From CAIVAT01 sp964455285 (GTDB taxonomy: Bacteria > Bacteroidota > Bacteroidia > Bacteroidales > FEN-979): a stretch of 13,929 nucleotides of DNA. The position numbers and the translations under genes were made by a program. Under the pieces are notes generated by a model, which ran no database searches, was not told the DNA's origin, and saw only the letters and a program-made list of their open reading frames with translations. Below are positions 1 to 9,700 of the stretch, one piece after another; positions within the stretch are counted from its first letter, which is position 1, and each line of letters starts with the position of its first letter. Location of the stretch: the NCBI GenBank assembly GCA_964455285.1, contig CAYVVG010000085.1, positions 1 through 13,929 of the forward strand, written 5' to 3'.

Positions 1-1
1 G

Positions 2-1876
2 ACGGGTTGGGCAGCTGCCATCAGTTGCTATGTGGATCCCGATCCGCCGGTGGCCAACTTTTCTGCCTCCACGGTGACTCCCACAATGGGTCAGACGGTC
101 ACCTTTACCGACCTTTCGACGCACACCCCCAACGCATGGAACTGGTCATTCAGTCCGCCGACAGTGACCTATACCGGAGGAACCTCGGCAGCATCGCAGC
201 ACCCTCAGGTACAGTTCGGCGCTCTCGGGTACTATGCGGTAACGCTGACGGCTACCAATGCCAACGGGTCCGATGCGGAAGTTAAAACGAACTACATCCA
301 TGTCACCAACTGCACATACAATACGTTGCCATACTCCGAAAGTTTTTCAGGAACCGCCATTCCCTCCTGCTGGACACAGGTCGACAACGCGGGCAACGGG
401 CAGATCTGGCAGTTCGGCACCATCACCGGCTATTCCCCGCTGCCAGCCCTGACCGGGAATTACGCCTACCTGAACAGTGACGCTTACGGAAGCGGAAATA
501 CGCAGAATGCCGACCTGGTCTCCCCGACATTTAACCTGGCCGCCTATTCCTCCGTGACACTTGGATTCCTGCATTATTTCCGGTACTATTCCGGATCTTC
601 GGGCAAGGTCTATTACAGCCTGAACAACGGATCGACCTGGAATCTTATCAGCACCTTTTCGGCCAACACCGACAACCCGGCTACCTTTAGCCAGGCGATC
701 AGCGCCCTTGCCGGGCAACCCCAGGTGAAATTCAAATGGAATTATACCGGAACGTACGGGTGGTACTGGGCCATCGACGAAGTAACCGTAACGGGCACCT
801 GTAACACAGTCCCGGTAAGTCTTGCCATTACAGGAAGTTCAACAGCCGTTTGCCAGGATACGCCGGTCACTTTCACGGCCACCCCGGTCAACGGGGGGAC
901 CGTTCCGTCCTATCAGTGGAAGGTGAACGGTGCCAACGCAGGAAGCAACAGCACCCTGTTTACCTATACTCCCATCGACGGCGACACCGTGACCTGCGTC
1001 CTGACCTCCAATACACCCTGTGTGACCGGGAACCCGGCCACCTCCAACGCGGTGATCCTGAGTGTTACACCAAATGCGGAGGCCGGAGTGACGATCACCG
1101 CTTCGGTCAACCCGGTAACCACCGGAACCCCCGTCACTTTCACGGCAACCCCGGTCAACGGGGGAACCACACCGGGCTTTCAATGGAAAGTGAATGCAAC
1201 CAATGCAAGCCATGCAACCAATGCAACCTATACCTATGTGCCCGCTGATGGCGACCAGGTGACCTGTGTCATGACCTCCTCGGAAACCTGCGTGACGGGA
1301 AGTCCGGCCACTTCCGATACCATCACCATGACGGTGGCAAGCATACCCGCCACCCTTACCCTGACCAACCTGACCGTGTCGGGGACCCAGTGTTTCGATG
1401 CTATCCAGACGATCGCGGCAGCCGGCAACGGCACCACCTTCCTCGTGCCCGACGGGGCCAATGCCACCCTGGTGGCCGGCATGAATATCCTCCTTTATCC
1501 CGGCACAAAAGTGGATTCCGGGGGATATCTCCTGGGATATATCGCGCCTTCGGGACCCTTCTGTCAGAACGCCACCAAACCGGTGACCGGGATCAGTAAC
1601 GGCCCAAATACCGGCGCCGCAAACAGCCTGATCTATTTCAAGGTCCACCCGAACCCCACGGCAAGGGGGGTGACCCTGACCCTGAAGGGGAAGGTGCCGG
1701 ACGACGTTGTCCGGGTCGATCTTTACAACATGAATGGCGAACGGATGGGCGGAACGGAGATGAAAGACGAGGTGAAACGCGACATATCCCTGGCAGGATG
1801 GCCGGCCGGGCTTTATCTTCTCAGGGTGTCGTCGGGAAGCCATAGCGGCACGGAAAGGATCGTGAAGATCGATTAA
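2..1876 (+). CDS. T9SS-secreted multidomain protein, C-terminal part (5' end outside window)
   Basis: The frame is already open at the left edge, so the N-terminus and any catalytic domain are missing. A GTG at 32 lies in frame but is unlikely to be the real start, because the ten codons before it encode a sequence ending GWAAAISC. That matches the end of the CUB domain in the next gene (GWVAAISC). In order I see: the CUB end (to about 31), a PKD domain (about 44-310; NWSF core, ending in YIHVTNC), a choice-of-anchor J/cleaved-adhesin-like jelly roll (about 311-802; PSCWTQ near its start, AIDEVTVTG at its end), two Ig-like modules (about 803-1350; QWKVN and DGDxVTC motifs), a small beta-rich domain (about 1355-1565; CFDAIQTI, AGMNILLYPGT, GPFC), and a T9SS sorting domain (about 1640-1873; HPNPT, LYNMNGE, GLYLLRV). 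The product is inferred to cross the outer membrane by T9SS. By analogy with its neighbours it may be another peptidase, but that cannot be seen here. Confidence 0.93.
   Translation, partial: TGWAAAISCYVDPDPPVANFSASTVTPTMGQTVTFTDLSTHTPNAWNWSFSPPTVTYTGGTSAASQHPQVQFGALGYYAVTLTATNANGSDAEVKTNYIHVTNCTYNTLPYSESFSGTAIPSCWTQVDNAGNGQIWQFGTITGYSPLPALTGNYAYLNSDAYGSGNTQNADLVSPTFNLAAYSSVTLGFLHYFRYYSGSSGKVYYSLNNGSTWNLISTFSANTDNPATFSQAISALAGQPQVKFKWNYTGTYGWYWAIDEVTVTGTCNTVPVSLAITGSSTAVCQDTPVTFTATPVNGGTVPSYQWKVNGANAGSNSTLFTYTPIDGDTVTCVLTSNTPCVTGNPATSNAVILSVTPNAEAGVTITASVNPVTTGTPVTFTATPVNGGTTPGFQWKVNATNASHATNATYTYVPADGDQVTCVMTSSETCVTGSPATSDTITMTVASIPATLTLTNLTVSGTQCFDAIQTIAAAGNGTTFLVPDGANATLVAGMNILLYPGTKVDSGGYLLGYIAPSGPFCQNATKPVTGISNGPNTGAANSLIYFKVHPNPTARGVTLTLKGKVPDDVVRVDLYNMNGERMGGTEMKDEVKRDISLAGWPAGLYLLRVSSGSHSGTERIVKID
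1193..1228 (+). repeat. 4 x 9-bp AATGCA-type microrepeat in Ig loop (gene 1, module 2)
   Basis: Four in-frame nonamers: AATGCAACC, AATGCAAGC, CATGCAACC, AATGCAACC. They encode Asn/His-Ala-Thr/Ser triplets directly after WKV of the second Ig module. The first module of the same gene (WKV followed by NGANAGSNSTL) lacks the repeat and is one residue shorter there. Confidence 0.9.
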
Positions 1877-1924
1877 GGATCAATGCAGCATACAGAAACC
1901 AGTTAAACCGTAAAATCGGGTACC

Positions 1925-4900
1925 ATGAAAAACATGATGCGGAACCGTCTGTTTCCCCTCGTTGCTTCCCTGCTGATCCTGTTACCGGTGTGGACGATGT
2001 CGGAAACGATCCCACTGAACACGGGCGCCACCTCGGTGTCGATCCGTGAGAGCAGTTATCTGAAGATGGTGATGAGCAGTTCGGTAGCAGCGATCACCAC
2101 CACCGTGGTCAACTCTCCCGCCGGACGGTTCACCCTTCCGGCCATCGACGGTTTCGGAGCCCGCAACACCGAAGGAGAGCCGGCCCTGCCGGTGTACCGG
2201 AAACTCATCGAGATCCCGCTGAATGCCACGGTGGAGGTAAGGATCCTGAAGCAGCATTTTCAGGAGATCGATCTGGATGCGGTTGGGGTGAAATACCCGC
2301 TCTTTCCCGCCCAGCCCCCCCTGTCGAAAGGGGATGATCCGTCGAAAGTTCCTTTTATCTACGCAAAGCAGCTCTATTCGAACCCGGGATGGATCGCCGA
2401 CGACCTGGCCACCGTCACCCCGGTCGGGACCCTGCGGGCACTGAATTTGGCCCGCCTGGAAATCGCCCCGGTTCAATACAACCCGGCAGAGAAAAAAATC
2501 AGGGTTTTCGACCTCCTCGAGATTGAGATCGTGTTCCTGAACGGGGATATCCCGGCGACCCTGCAACTGAAGACCGAAAAGGCCAGCCCCTATTTCCAAA
2601 GTCTTTACCGGACAGCTGGAAATTACCAGCCGCTGCCTCCTGCCGACGAGCTGATCAGTGCGGCCCCGGTCACCTATGTCATCGTCTCCGACCCCATGTT
2701 CCAATCCACCCTGCAGCCCTTTATCGCCTGGAAAAAGAAAAAGGGGTTCCGGGTGATCGAAGGGTACACCAGCGACCCGCTCGTAGGAAACACCACCACC
2801 TCGATAAAGTCCTGGCTTCAGTCGCTTTATACCACTCCGCCCCCCGGATACAATGCTCCGAGTTTTGTGCTGTTCGTCGGCGACGTGGCCCAGATCCCGG
2901 CATGGGCCGGGGGTGCGGGTTCGCACTACACCGATCTCCGGTACTGCGAATACACGAACGACAACCTGCCCGAAGTTTACTACGGCCGTTTCTCGGCCAC
3001 CTCGGTGGCGGAGCTTCAGCCGCAGATCGATAAAACACTTGAATATGAGCAATATTTGATGCCCGATCCTTCATTTCTGAACGAGGCCGTCATGGCCGCC
3101 GGCGCCGACGCCAGTTACCAGACATGGAGCAACGGGCAGATCTACTACGGAACCGAGAACTATTTCAATGCGGCCCATGGCATCACCTCGCACACCTATC
3201 TCCAGCCGGAACCGTCGGGCGGCAATTATTCGCAGAACATCAGGAACAACGTTTCGGCCGGGGTGGCTTATGCCAACTATACGGCCCACTGCAGTTCGGG
3301 CGGGTGGGCCGATCCCAGCTTCGTGATCTCCGACATCGCGGCGCTCACCAACGCGCACAAATACTGCCTGATGGTCGGCAACTGTTGTCTCTCGTGCAAG
3401 TTCGACGTTCAATCGTTCGCCGAGGAGCAACTCCGGGCCGCCAACAAAGGGTCGGTGGGATACATCGGGGGATCCAACAACACTTACTGGGACGAAGATT
3501 TCTGGTGGGGTTGCGGGTTCAAGTCGGTGGTGCTGCACCCGGCTTACGATGCCGCCCATATCGGCGCTTACGACGGCACCTTCCACGATCACTCCGAACC
3601 GGTGGCCGACTGGTTTGTCACCCAGGGGCAGATGGTCGTTTGCGGAAATTATGCCGTCGAGGAATCGGGATCCACCCGGAAGCAATACTACTGGGAGATC
3701 TATCACCTGATGGGCGATCCCTCGCTGATGATCTACTATTCGGTGCCTCCGGCACTGGCTGCCGGATACACCGCTCCCCTCATGATCGGGATGACGTCGC
3801 TCCAGGTCAACACCGAACCGTATGCGTACGTGGCACTCTCGATGAACGGAACCCTGATCGACGCCAAACTGGCCGACGCCACCGGCAGCGCCACCCTCGG
3901 GTTTGCCGCGCTCACGACCCCGGGAACGGCCGATATCGTGATCACCAGGCAGAACCGGCAACCGCACATATCCACCCTCCAGGTGATCCCGGCTTCGGGC
4001 CCTTATGTGGTCTATACCGGCCATACCGTCAGCGACCCCCTGCCCGGCGGGAACAACAATGGTACAATGGACTTCGGCGAAGTGAACAGTTTGAATATCA
4101 CACTGAAAAATGTGGGTATCGAAACGGCGACCAACACCTCGGCAACTATTTCAACCACAAGCAGCTATATCACCTTTTCGGATAATTCCGAAAACCTGGG
4201 CGACATCCTGGCGAACCAGACCCTTACGTTCAACAATGCTTTCGCATACACAGTGGCGAACAACATCCCCGACCAGACGGTTGTTCCCTTTGCCCTCCAG
4301 GCCGTAAGCGGAACCCATACCTGGAATTCCAGCTTCAACATCACGGCATGTGCACCGCTGCTCCAGGCGGGAGCGATGACCGTGCTCGACAGCGGGACGG
4401 GTTGCAACAACGATGGCATCCTTGATCCGGGCGAGACGGCCTCCCTGGTGATCGTGGCGGGCAACACCGGTCATGCCGGCATCGGCAATGTGACGGGCAC
4501 CCTGTCCCTGACCGCCGGTTCGAGTCCCTACCTGACCATCCTGAACGGGACCAGCCCGGTGGGAACGCTGGCAGCCGGTGGCACGGGCAACGCGGTCTTC
4601 CAGGTCACTGCCGATCCCTCCACGCCGGTCGGGACGCCGGTCGATCTGACCTTCGGGCTGACGGCCGGCGCTTCGGGACAATACAGCCTGACTGCCGCCC
4701 GGCAGGTGGTGATCGGGCTGATCCCGGCCTATGTGATGGCCACCGCTTCGGTGACCACCTGTACCGGCAATTTCTATGATCCGGGCGGTGAAGCAGGGGA
4801 TTACAGCAACAGCCTTGATTACACGATGACATTCCATCCCGGGACCACCGGCAGCATGCTGAAATTCGTATTCAGCAGCTTTGCGCTGGAATCGCATTCG

Positions 4901-6709
4901 ACCTGCGGGTACGATTACCTTAAGATATACGACGGAACCGGCACATCCTCGGCGCTCCTGGGCACCTGGTGCGGCACCAGTTCGCCCGGAACCGTCATCG
5001 CCAGCAACGCTGCCGGTGCACTCACCTTCGTGTTCCACAGCGATGGATCGGTCACCGAATCCGGCTGGGTCGCGGCGATCAGCTGCCTGTCGGCGGCGGT
5101 TGCCAGCCCCTCGTCATTCACCGCAACAGCAGCCGGCTCCACGCAGATCAACCTGGCCTGGACTCCCAATGCCGCGAACAGCAATGTGATGGTGGTTTGT
5201 GCTCCGTCGGGCACCTTTGGGACCCCCGTCGATGGGACAGTATATACAGCAGGCACTGCCATCGCAGGCGGCGGCACGGTGATCTGTACCTGTGCCTCCA
5301 ACACCTTCAGTCATACCGGGCTAAGTCCCTCAACAACATACTATTATAAAGCATTTTCTGTGGATGCTTCGTATCATTACTCCATCGGGGTGGCGGCCCA
5401 TGCAAGCACTGCCTGCGGTCTTATCAGCACGTTCCCATGGACCGAAGGATTCGAGAACGGGGGAGTCTTCCCCAATTGCTGGACCGAGCAGCAGGTGAAC
5501 AGTTCAGGGGTCAACTGGACCTTCATCACCGGGAACGGGGGGAGTTATCCCTCCACTTCGCACGGGGGGACTTACAACGCCTGTTTGAAAGACGCCTCCT
5601 CCGGAGACAACAAGACGCTGCTTATTTCGCCGCCGGTAAACCTATCCGCACTGCCCTCGCCCCGTTTGAAATTCTGGCACACCCAGGTTTACTGGTCTGG
5701 CGATCAGGATTACCTGTCGGTGTACTACCGCAAATCCGAATCCGATGCCTGGACCCTGCTGGCGAGCTATACTGACAACATCACCTCATGGACCCAGGAG
5801 ACCATTGCTTTGCCCGAGGCAACGGCGACCTATGCCATTGCTTTTGAAGGAAATGCCCGATACGGCTATGGGGTTTGCATCGACGATGTGGAAATATCGA
5901 GTTCCTGCAGTGTGATCCATACGGTCGGCATCACCATCGGGGCCTCCCAGAATCCTGTCACTGCGGGTACTTCCGTGACCTTTACCGCCACTCCGGAAAA
6001 CGGGGGAACAAACCCGCAATATCAATGGAAGGTCAATGCAGGAAATGCAGGAAATGCAAGCAATGCCACCTACACGTATATTCCGGAAAACGGGGATGTG
6101 GTTACCTGTCAACTGACTTCGGACATGGATTGTATAACGGGAAATCCGGCACTTTCGAACCCGGTCGTCATGACGGTGTCTTCAGCCCCTCAGACTGTGA
6201 TCCTGCAGGATGTCGTCATCACCGGCACCGAATGTTATGATGCAACCCAGACCATCGCGGTAGCGGGCAACGGGCATTCCTTCACCGTGGCCGACGGAGG
6301 CAATGTAATCCTGATCGCAGGGCAGAACATCCTGCTGCTGCCGGGCACCACCGTTCAGCCCGGCGGCTACATGAGCGGGGTGATCGCGCCGTCGGGTCCC
6401 TTCTGCCCGGTCCAGAGCCGGCCGCTCGCCGGGCCCGGGAAAGAGGTATCTTTATCCTCCGACAGTCCGGAACTCCGGGTCTATCCCAATCCCACCGCCG
6501 GGACGTTCGTTCTGCTGTGGAAGGGAGTGGTTCCCGGAGAGCCCGGTTTGCTGGATATCTACAACATGCAGGGCGTCAAGGTACTTCACCGGGAAACCGG
6601 TCGGTCGGCGTTGCCGGAGGTTTCCCTGGCCGATCAGCCGTCGGGAGTTTATCTTGTCCGGGTATCCATCGGCTCTTTCACCGGATCGGTCCGGGTGGTC
6701 AGGCAATAG
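1925..6709 (+). CDS. Peptidase family C25 (gingipain-like) cysteine endopeptidase, T9SS cargo
   Basis: A 1594-residue secreted cysteine endopeptidase. The ATG at 1925 opens a signal peptide (basic MKNMMRNR, then a hydrophobic stretch to about residue 25). A C25-type propeptide follows (about 30-245), then the C25 domain (about 248-605). The probable catalytic dyad is His455 in YTAHCSSGG and Cys488 in GNCCLSCKF. The spacing from Cys488 to Phe493 matches the ACVNGDF motif of Arg-gingipain, though the adjacent Cys487 makes the choice less certain. Then come an Ig-like domain (about 606-690), two beta-sandwich modules with Asn/Asp-rich loops (NNNGTMDFGE, about 692-809; CNNDGILDPGE, about 815-935), a CUB domain (about 940-1057), FN3 (about 1060-1165), choice-of-anchor J (about 1166-1328), one Ig module (about 1329-1420), a beta-rich domain (about 1424-1494) and a T9SS sorting domain (about 1516-1594; YPNPTAG, YNMQG, GVYLVRV). 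It lies 48 bp after gene 1 and 56 bp before the carboxypeptidase gene. Arg/Lys specificity as in gingipains is possible but not shown. Confidence 0.94.
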   Translation: MKNMMRNRLFPLVASLLILLPVWTMSETIPLNTGATSVSIRESSYLKMVMSSSVAAITTTVVNSPAGRFTLPAIDGFGARNTEGEPALPVYRKLIEIPLNATVEVRILKQHFQEIDLDAVGVKYPLFPAQPPLSKGDDPSKVPFIYAKQLYSNPGWIADDLATVTPVGTLRALNLARLEIAPVQYNPAEKKIRVFDLLEIEIVFLNGDIPATLQLKTEKASPYFQSLYRTAGNYQPLPPADELISAAPVTYVIVSDPMFQSTLQPFIAWKKKKGFRVIEGYTSDPLVGNTTTSIKSWLQSLYTTPPPGYNAPSFVLFVGDVAQIPAWAGGAGSHYTDLRYCEYTNDNLPEVYYGRFSATSVAELQPQIDKTLEYEQYLMPDPSFLNEAVMAAGADASYQTWSNGQIYYGTENYFNAAHGITSHTYLQPEPSGGNYSQNIRNNVSAGVAYANYTAHCSSGGWADPSFVISDIAALTNAHKYCLMVGNCCLSCKFDVQSFAEEQLRAANKGSVGYIGGSNNTYWDEDFWWGCGFKSVVLHPAYDAAHIGAYDGTFHDHSEPVADWFVTQGQMVVCGNYAVEESGSTRKQYYWEIYHLMGDPSLMIYYSVPPALAAGYTAPLMIGMTSLQVNTEPYAYVALSMNGTLIDAKLADATGSATLGFAALTTPGTADIVITRQNRQPHISTLQVIPASGPYVVYTGHTVSDPLPGGNNNGTMDFGEVNSLNITLKNVGIETATNTSATISTTSSYITFSDNSENLGDILANQTLTFNNAFAYTVANNIPDQTVVPFALQAVSGTHTWNSSFNITACAPLLQAGAMTVLDSGTGCNNDGILDPGETASLVIVAGNTGHAGIGNVTGTLSLTAGSSPYLTILNGTSPVGTLAAGGTGNAVFQVTADPSTPVGTPVDLTFGLTAGASGQYSLTAARQVVIGLIPAYVMATASVTTCTGNFYDPGGEAGDYSNSLDYTMTFHPGTTGSMLKFVFSSFALESHSTCGYDYLKIYDGTGTSSALLGTWCGTSSPGTVIASNAAGALTFVFHSDGSVTESGWVAAISCLSAAVASPSSFTATAAGSTQINLAWTPNAANSNVMVVCAPSGTFGTPVDGTVYTAGTAIAGGGTVICTCASNTFSHTGLSPSTTYYYKAFSVDASYHYSIGVAAHASTACGLISTFPWTEGFENGGVFPNCWTEQQVNSSGVNWTFITGNGGSYPSTSHGGTYNACLKDASSGDNKTLLISPPVNLSALPSPRLKFWHTQVYWSGDQDYLSVYYRKSESDAWTLLASYTDNITSWTQETIALPEATATYAIAFEGNARYGYGVCIDDVEISSSCSVIHTVGITIGASQNPVTAGTSVTFTATPENGGTNPQYQWKVNAGNAGNASNATYTYIPENGDVVTCQLTSDMDCITGNPALSNPVVMTVSSAPQTVILQDVVITGTECYDATQTIAVAGNGHSFTVADGGNVILIAGQNILLLPGTTVQPGGYMSGVIAPSGPFCPVQSRPLAGPGKEVSLSSDSPELRVYPNPTAGTFVLLWKGVVPGEPGLLDIYNMQGVKVLHRETGRSALPEVSLADQPSGVYLVRVSIGSFTGSVRVVRQ
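6035..6070 (+). repeat. 4 x 9-bp AATGCA-type microrepeat in Ig loop (C25 gene)
   Basis: Four in-frame nonamers: AATGCAGGA, AATGCAGGA, AATGCAAGC, AATGCCACC. They encode Asn-Ala-Gly, Asn-Ala-Gly, Asn-Ala-Ser and Asn-Ala-Thr right after WKV of the single Ig module of the C25 peptidase. Position in the module and copy number are the same as in the other genes. Confidence 0.9.
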
Positions 6710-6765
6710 CCGCAAAAACATTGTATCTGATAGTTTGATAGTCAGATGTTTGTGAACAATTTTGT

Positions 6766-9700
6766 ATGAGAAGGATCTTTGGGAACATCATGATGTTCCT
6801 GCTGCTTTCCGTGGGGGGAGCCTATTCGCAGGAAATCCCCGACCATCTGAAGAAACGGGATGAGATCTATTTCTCATTCCAGGTGACGGGTCATGCGGAA
6901 ATTTCCCGGATCGGCCGGATGATCTCCATCGACAACGTTGAAGGGAACCGGGTGACGGCCTATGCGACCGTAAAACAATTCCTCTCCTTCCGGAAACTCG
7001 GCTACGACATCACCCTTCTCCCTCCTCCCGGCTCGGGTCCCGGTGCAGAGATGTGGGATCCCTTCACCGACGGCCCCCTGACCACGTGGAACTATTATCC
7101 CACCTACCCTGGGTATGAAACCCTTATGGCCCAGTTCCAGACCAGCTATCCCGCGCTCTGCAATGTCGACACACTGGCAACGCTGGCCAGCGGGCGGCGC
7201 CTGCTGACGCTGAAGATCTCCGACAATGTGAGCACCGATGAGGCGGAGCCGGAATTTCTTTACACTTCGTCGATCCATGGCGACGAAACCACCGGTTACA
7301 TCCTGATGATGCACCTGGCCGATTACCTGCTGACGAATTACGGGACGAATACGGAGGTGACCGACCTGGTGAACAACCTGGAGATCTACATCTGTCCCCT
7401 GGCCAATCCCGACGGCACCTATTACGGCGGCAACAATTCGGTACTCGGTGCACGGAGATCCAACATCAACGGTGTCGATCTGAACCGGAACTACCCCGAC
7501 CCGCAGGACGGGCAGCATCCCGACGGGAACGCCTGGCAGCCGGAGACGGTGGCCTTCATGAATTTTACTTCGCAGCACCATTTCGTTGCCGGGGCCAATT
7601 TCCACGGGGGAGCTGAGGTCGTGAACTATCCCTGGGACACCTGGGCCACCCTCCACGCCGACAACAACTGGTATCTCTACATCAGCAGGGAATATGCCGA
7701 CACCGTGCACCTGCATGCTCCTTCCACATACATGACCTATCTCAACAACGGGGTGACCAACGGCTACGCCTGGTACCAGGTGAACGGCGGCAGGCAGGAT
7801 TACATGAATTACTATCACCATTGCCGCGAGGTCACGATCGAGATCTCGAACACCAAGCTGCTGCCCGCTTCGGGCCTCCTGGCCCACTGGGATTACAACT
7901 GGAGGTCGTTCATTCTGATGATGAAGGAGGCCCGGTACGGGATACACGGGATCATCACCGATCAGCAGACCGGAGCTCCTGTAGCAGCTAAAGTTTTTAT
8001 AACCGCCCACGACAACAACGGCTCGGAAGTTTATTCGGGAGGCACCCTGGGCGATTATCACCGGCCGGTCAAAGCCGGAACCTATACCCTCGAGGTGTCG
8101 GCGCCCTGTTACATGACGCAGACCATCACCGGGGTCACGGTGGCCGATCATTCCACACTCACCCTCAATATTCAGATGACACAGGGACCTGCCGCCTCAG
8201 TCACCACCGCCGCTGTATCGGCGGTAACCCCGGCAGGAGCCACCTGCGGAGGAACGGTGACCTGTAGCGGCCTCACCCCCGTGACCGCCCGGGGGGTGTG
8301 CTGGGGAACCGCCACCGCCCCGCCAGTCACCGGGAACCACACCAGTAACGGGGCAGGAACGGGGTCGTTTGTGAGCGGGATCACCGGCCTTTCACCCAAC
8401 ACGCTCTATTATGTGAGGGCCTACGCGACCAATGCCTCCGGCACTTATTACGGATCGGAGTCCGTGTTCACCACGGCTTGCCTGGCCGTGACCGCCTTTC
8501 CCTGGAATGAGGGTTTCGAGAATGGAGGGGTCATTCCCTCCTGCTGGACCCAGGAGATGGTGAACGGTTCGGGGTTGAACTGGACGTTCATCACCGGAAA
8601 CGGAGGCAGTTACCCCTCTTCCGCCCACGGCGGAACGAAAAACGCCTGCCTGAAAGACGCCACATCGGGGGACAACAAGACCCGGCTCATCACCCCGTCC
8701 CTCAACCTTTCCGGCCTGCCCCTGCCGCAACTGAAATTCTGGCATTACCAGGCCCTGTGGGGGAGTGACCAGGATCAATTGCTGATCTATTATAAAACAT
8801 CGGCCACCGGCACATGGACCCTGCTTGCCTCCTACACGACCAGCGTCACCGCGTGGACGGAACGATCCCTGTCGCTGCCCGCCCCTTCGGCCGACTATTA
8901 CATCGCCTTCGAAGGCAATGCCAGATACGGTTACGGTGTGTGCATCGATGATGTGCAGGTAGCCACCTCATGCACCGCCCTGTTCCCGGTCAGCCTGACC
9001 ATCCAGGCCTCGGCCAATCCCGTTACCACCGGAAGCTCCGTTACATTCACATCTGTTCCGGTGAACGGGGGAACGACACCTTCCTATCAATGGAAGGTCA
9101 ATGCAGCCAATGCGACCAATGCGACCAATGCAAGTTATACGTATGTTCCGTTCAACGGCGATGTCGTCAGCTGCGTGATGACATCGAGCGAAGCGTGTGC
9201 CACAGGCAACCCGGCGGGTTCCGACACGGTGGTGATGACCGTCGCCCCGGTGCCTGCCACTGCCCTTCTGCAGGGGAACACGGTGAACGGAGCGGAATGT
9301 TTCGAGGCCCTCGAAACGATCGAAACGGCCGGCAACGGCACCTCTTTCACGGTCACCTCTACGGGCAGCGCCAGCCTGGTGGCCGGCCGAAACATCCTCC
9401 TCTACCCGGGGACCGTGGTCCTTGCGGGAGGGTACCTGCTCGGATCTATCGAACCTTTCGGCCCCTGGTGTCCCGCTGAAAGAATTCCTGCTGCTGAGGG
9501 CGGATTCAGCGCTGATGAACATTCTCCCGTCTTTGCCTGCCGGGTGTTCCCGAACCCCACGTACGGTTGGTTCACGGTGGAACCGGAGAGCACTGGGAAA
9601 TCCGGATTTTTCCGGGCCGATGTATTCAACCTGCAGGGGGAAAGAATCATTTCGGCGGATCTGCCGGTTGATGGCCGGTCGGAATTTTCCCTGGCCGGGC

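Noticed and set aside
839..1843. Long open frame on the minus strand (about 334 codons)
   Set aside because: It lies wholly inside gene 1, is rich in Gly, His and Arg with no recognisable domain, and arises from the GC-rich codon pattern of the real gene. Similar minus-strand frames over genes 2 and 3 are rejected for the same reason.
1877..1924. Short inverted repeat CCG-TAAAAT-CGG before the C25 gene
   Set aside because: A 3-bp stem is not meaningful. I see no promoter, terminator or clear ribosome binding site in this gap.
6726..6746. Inverted repeat TCTGA...TCAGA between the C25 and M14 genes
   Set aside because: The stem is only 5 bp with an 11-nt loop and no T run follows, so it is not a convincing terminator or operator.
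6721..6752. Possible promoter before the M14 gene: TTGT at 6721 and GATGTTTG at 6745, 20 nt apart
   Set aside because: The -7 box has a mismatch in its first base and would leave a leader of only a few bases before the ATG at 6766. The 56-bp gap without a terminator fits co-transcription with the C25 gene better.
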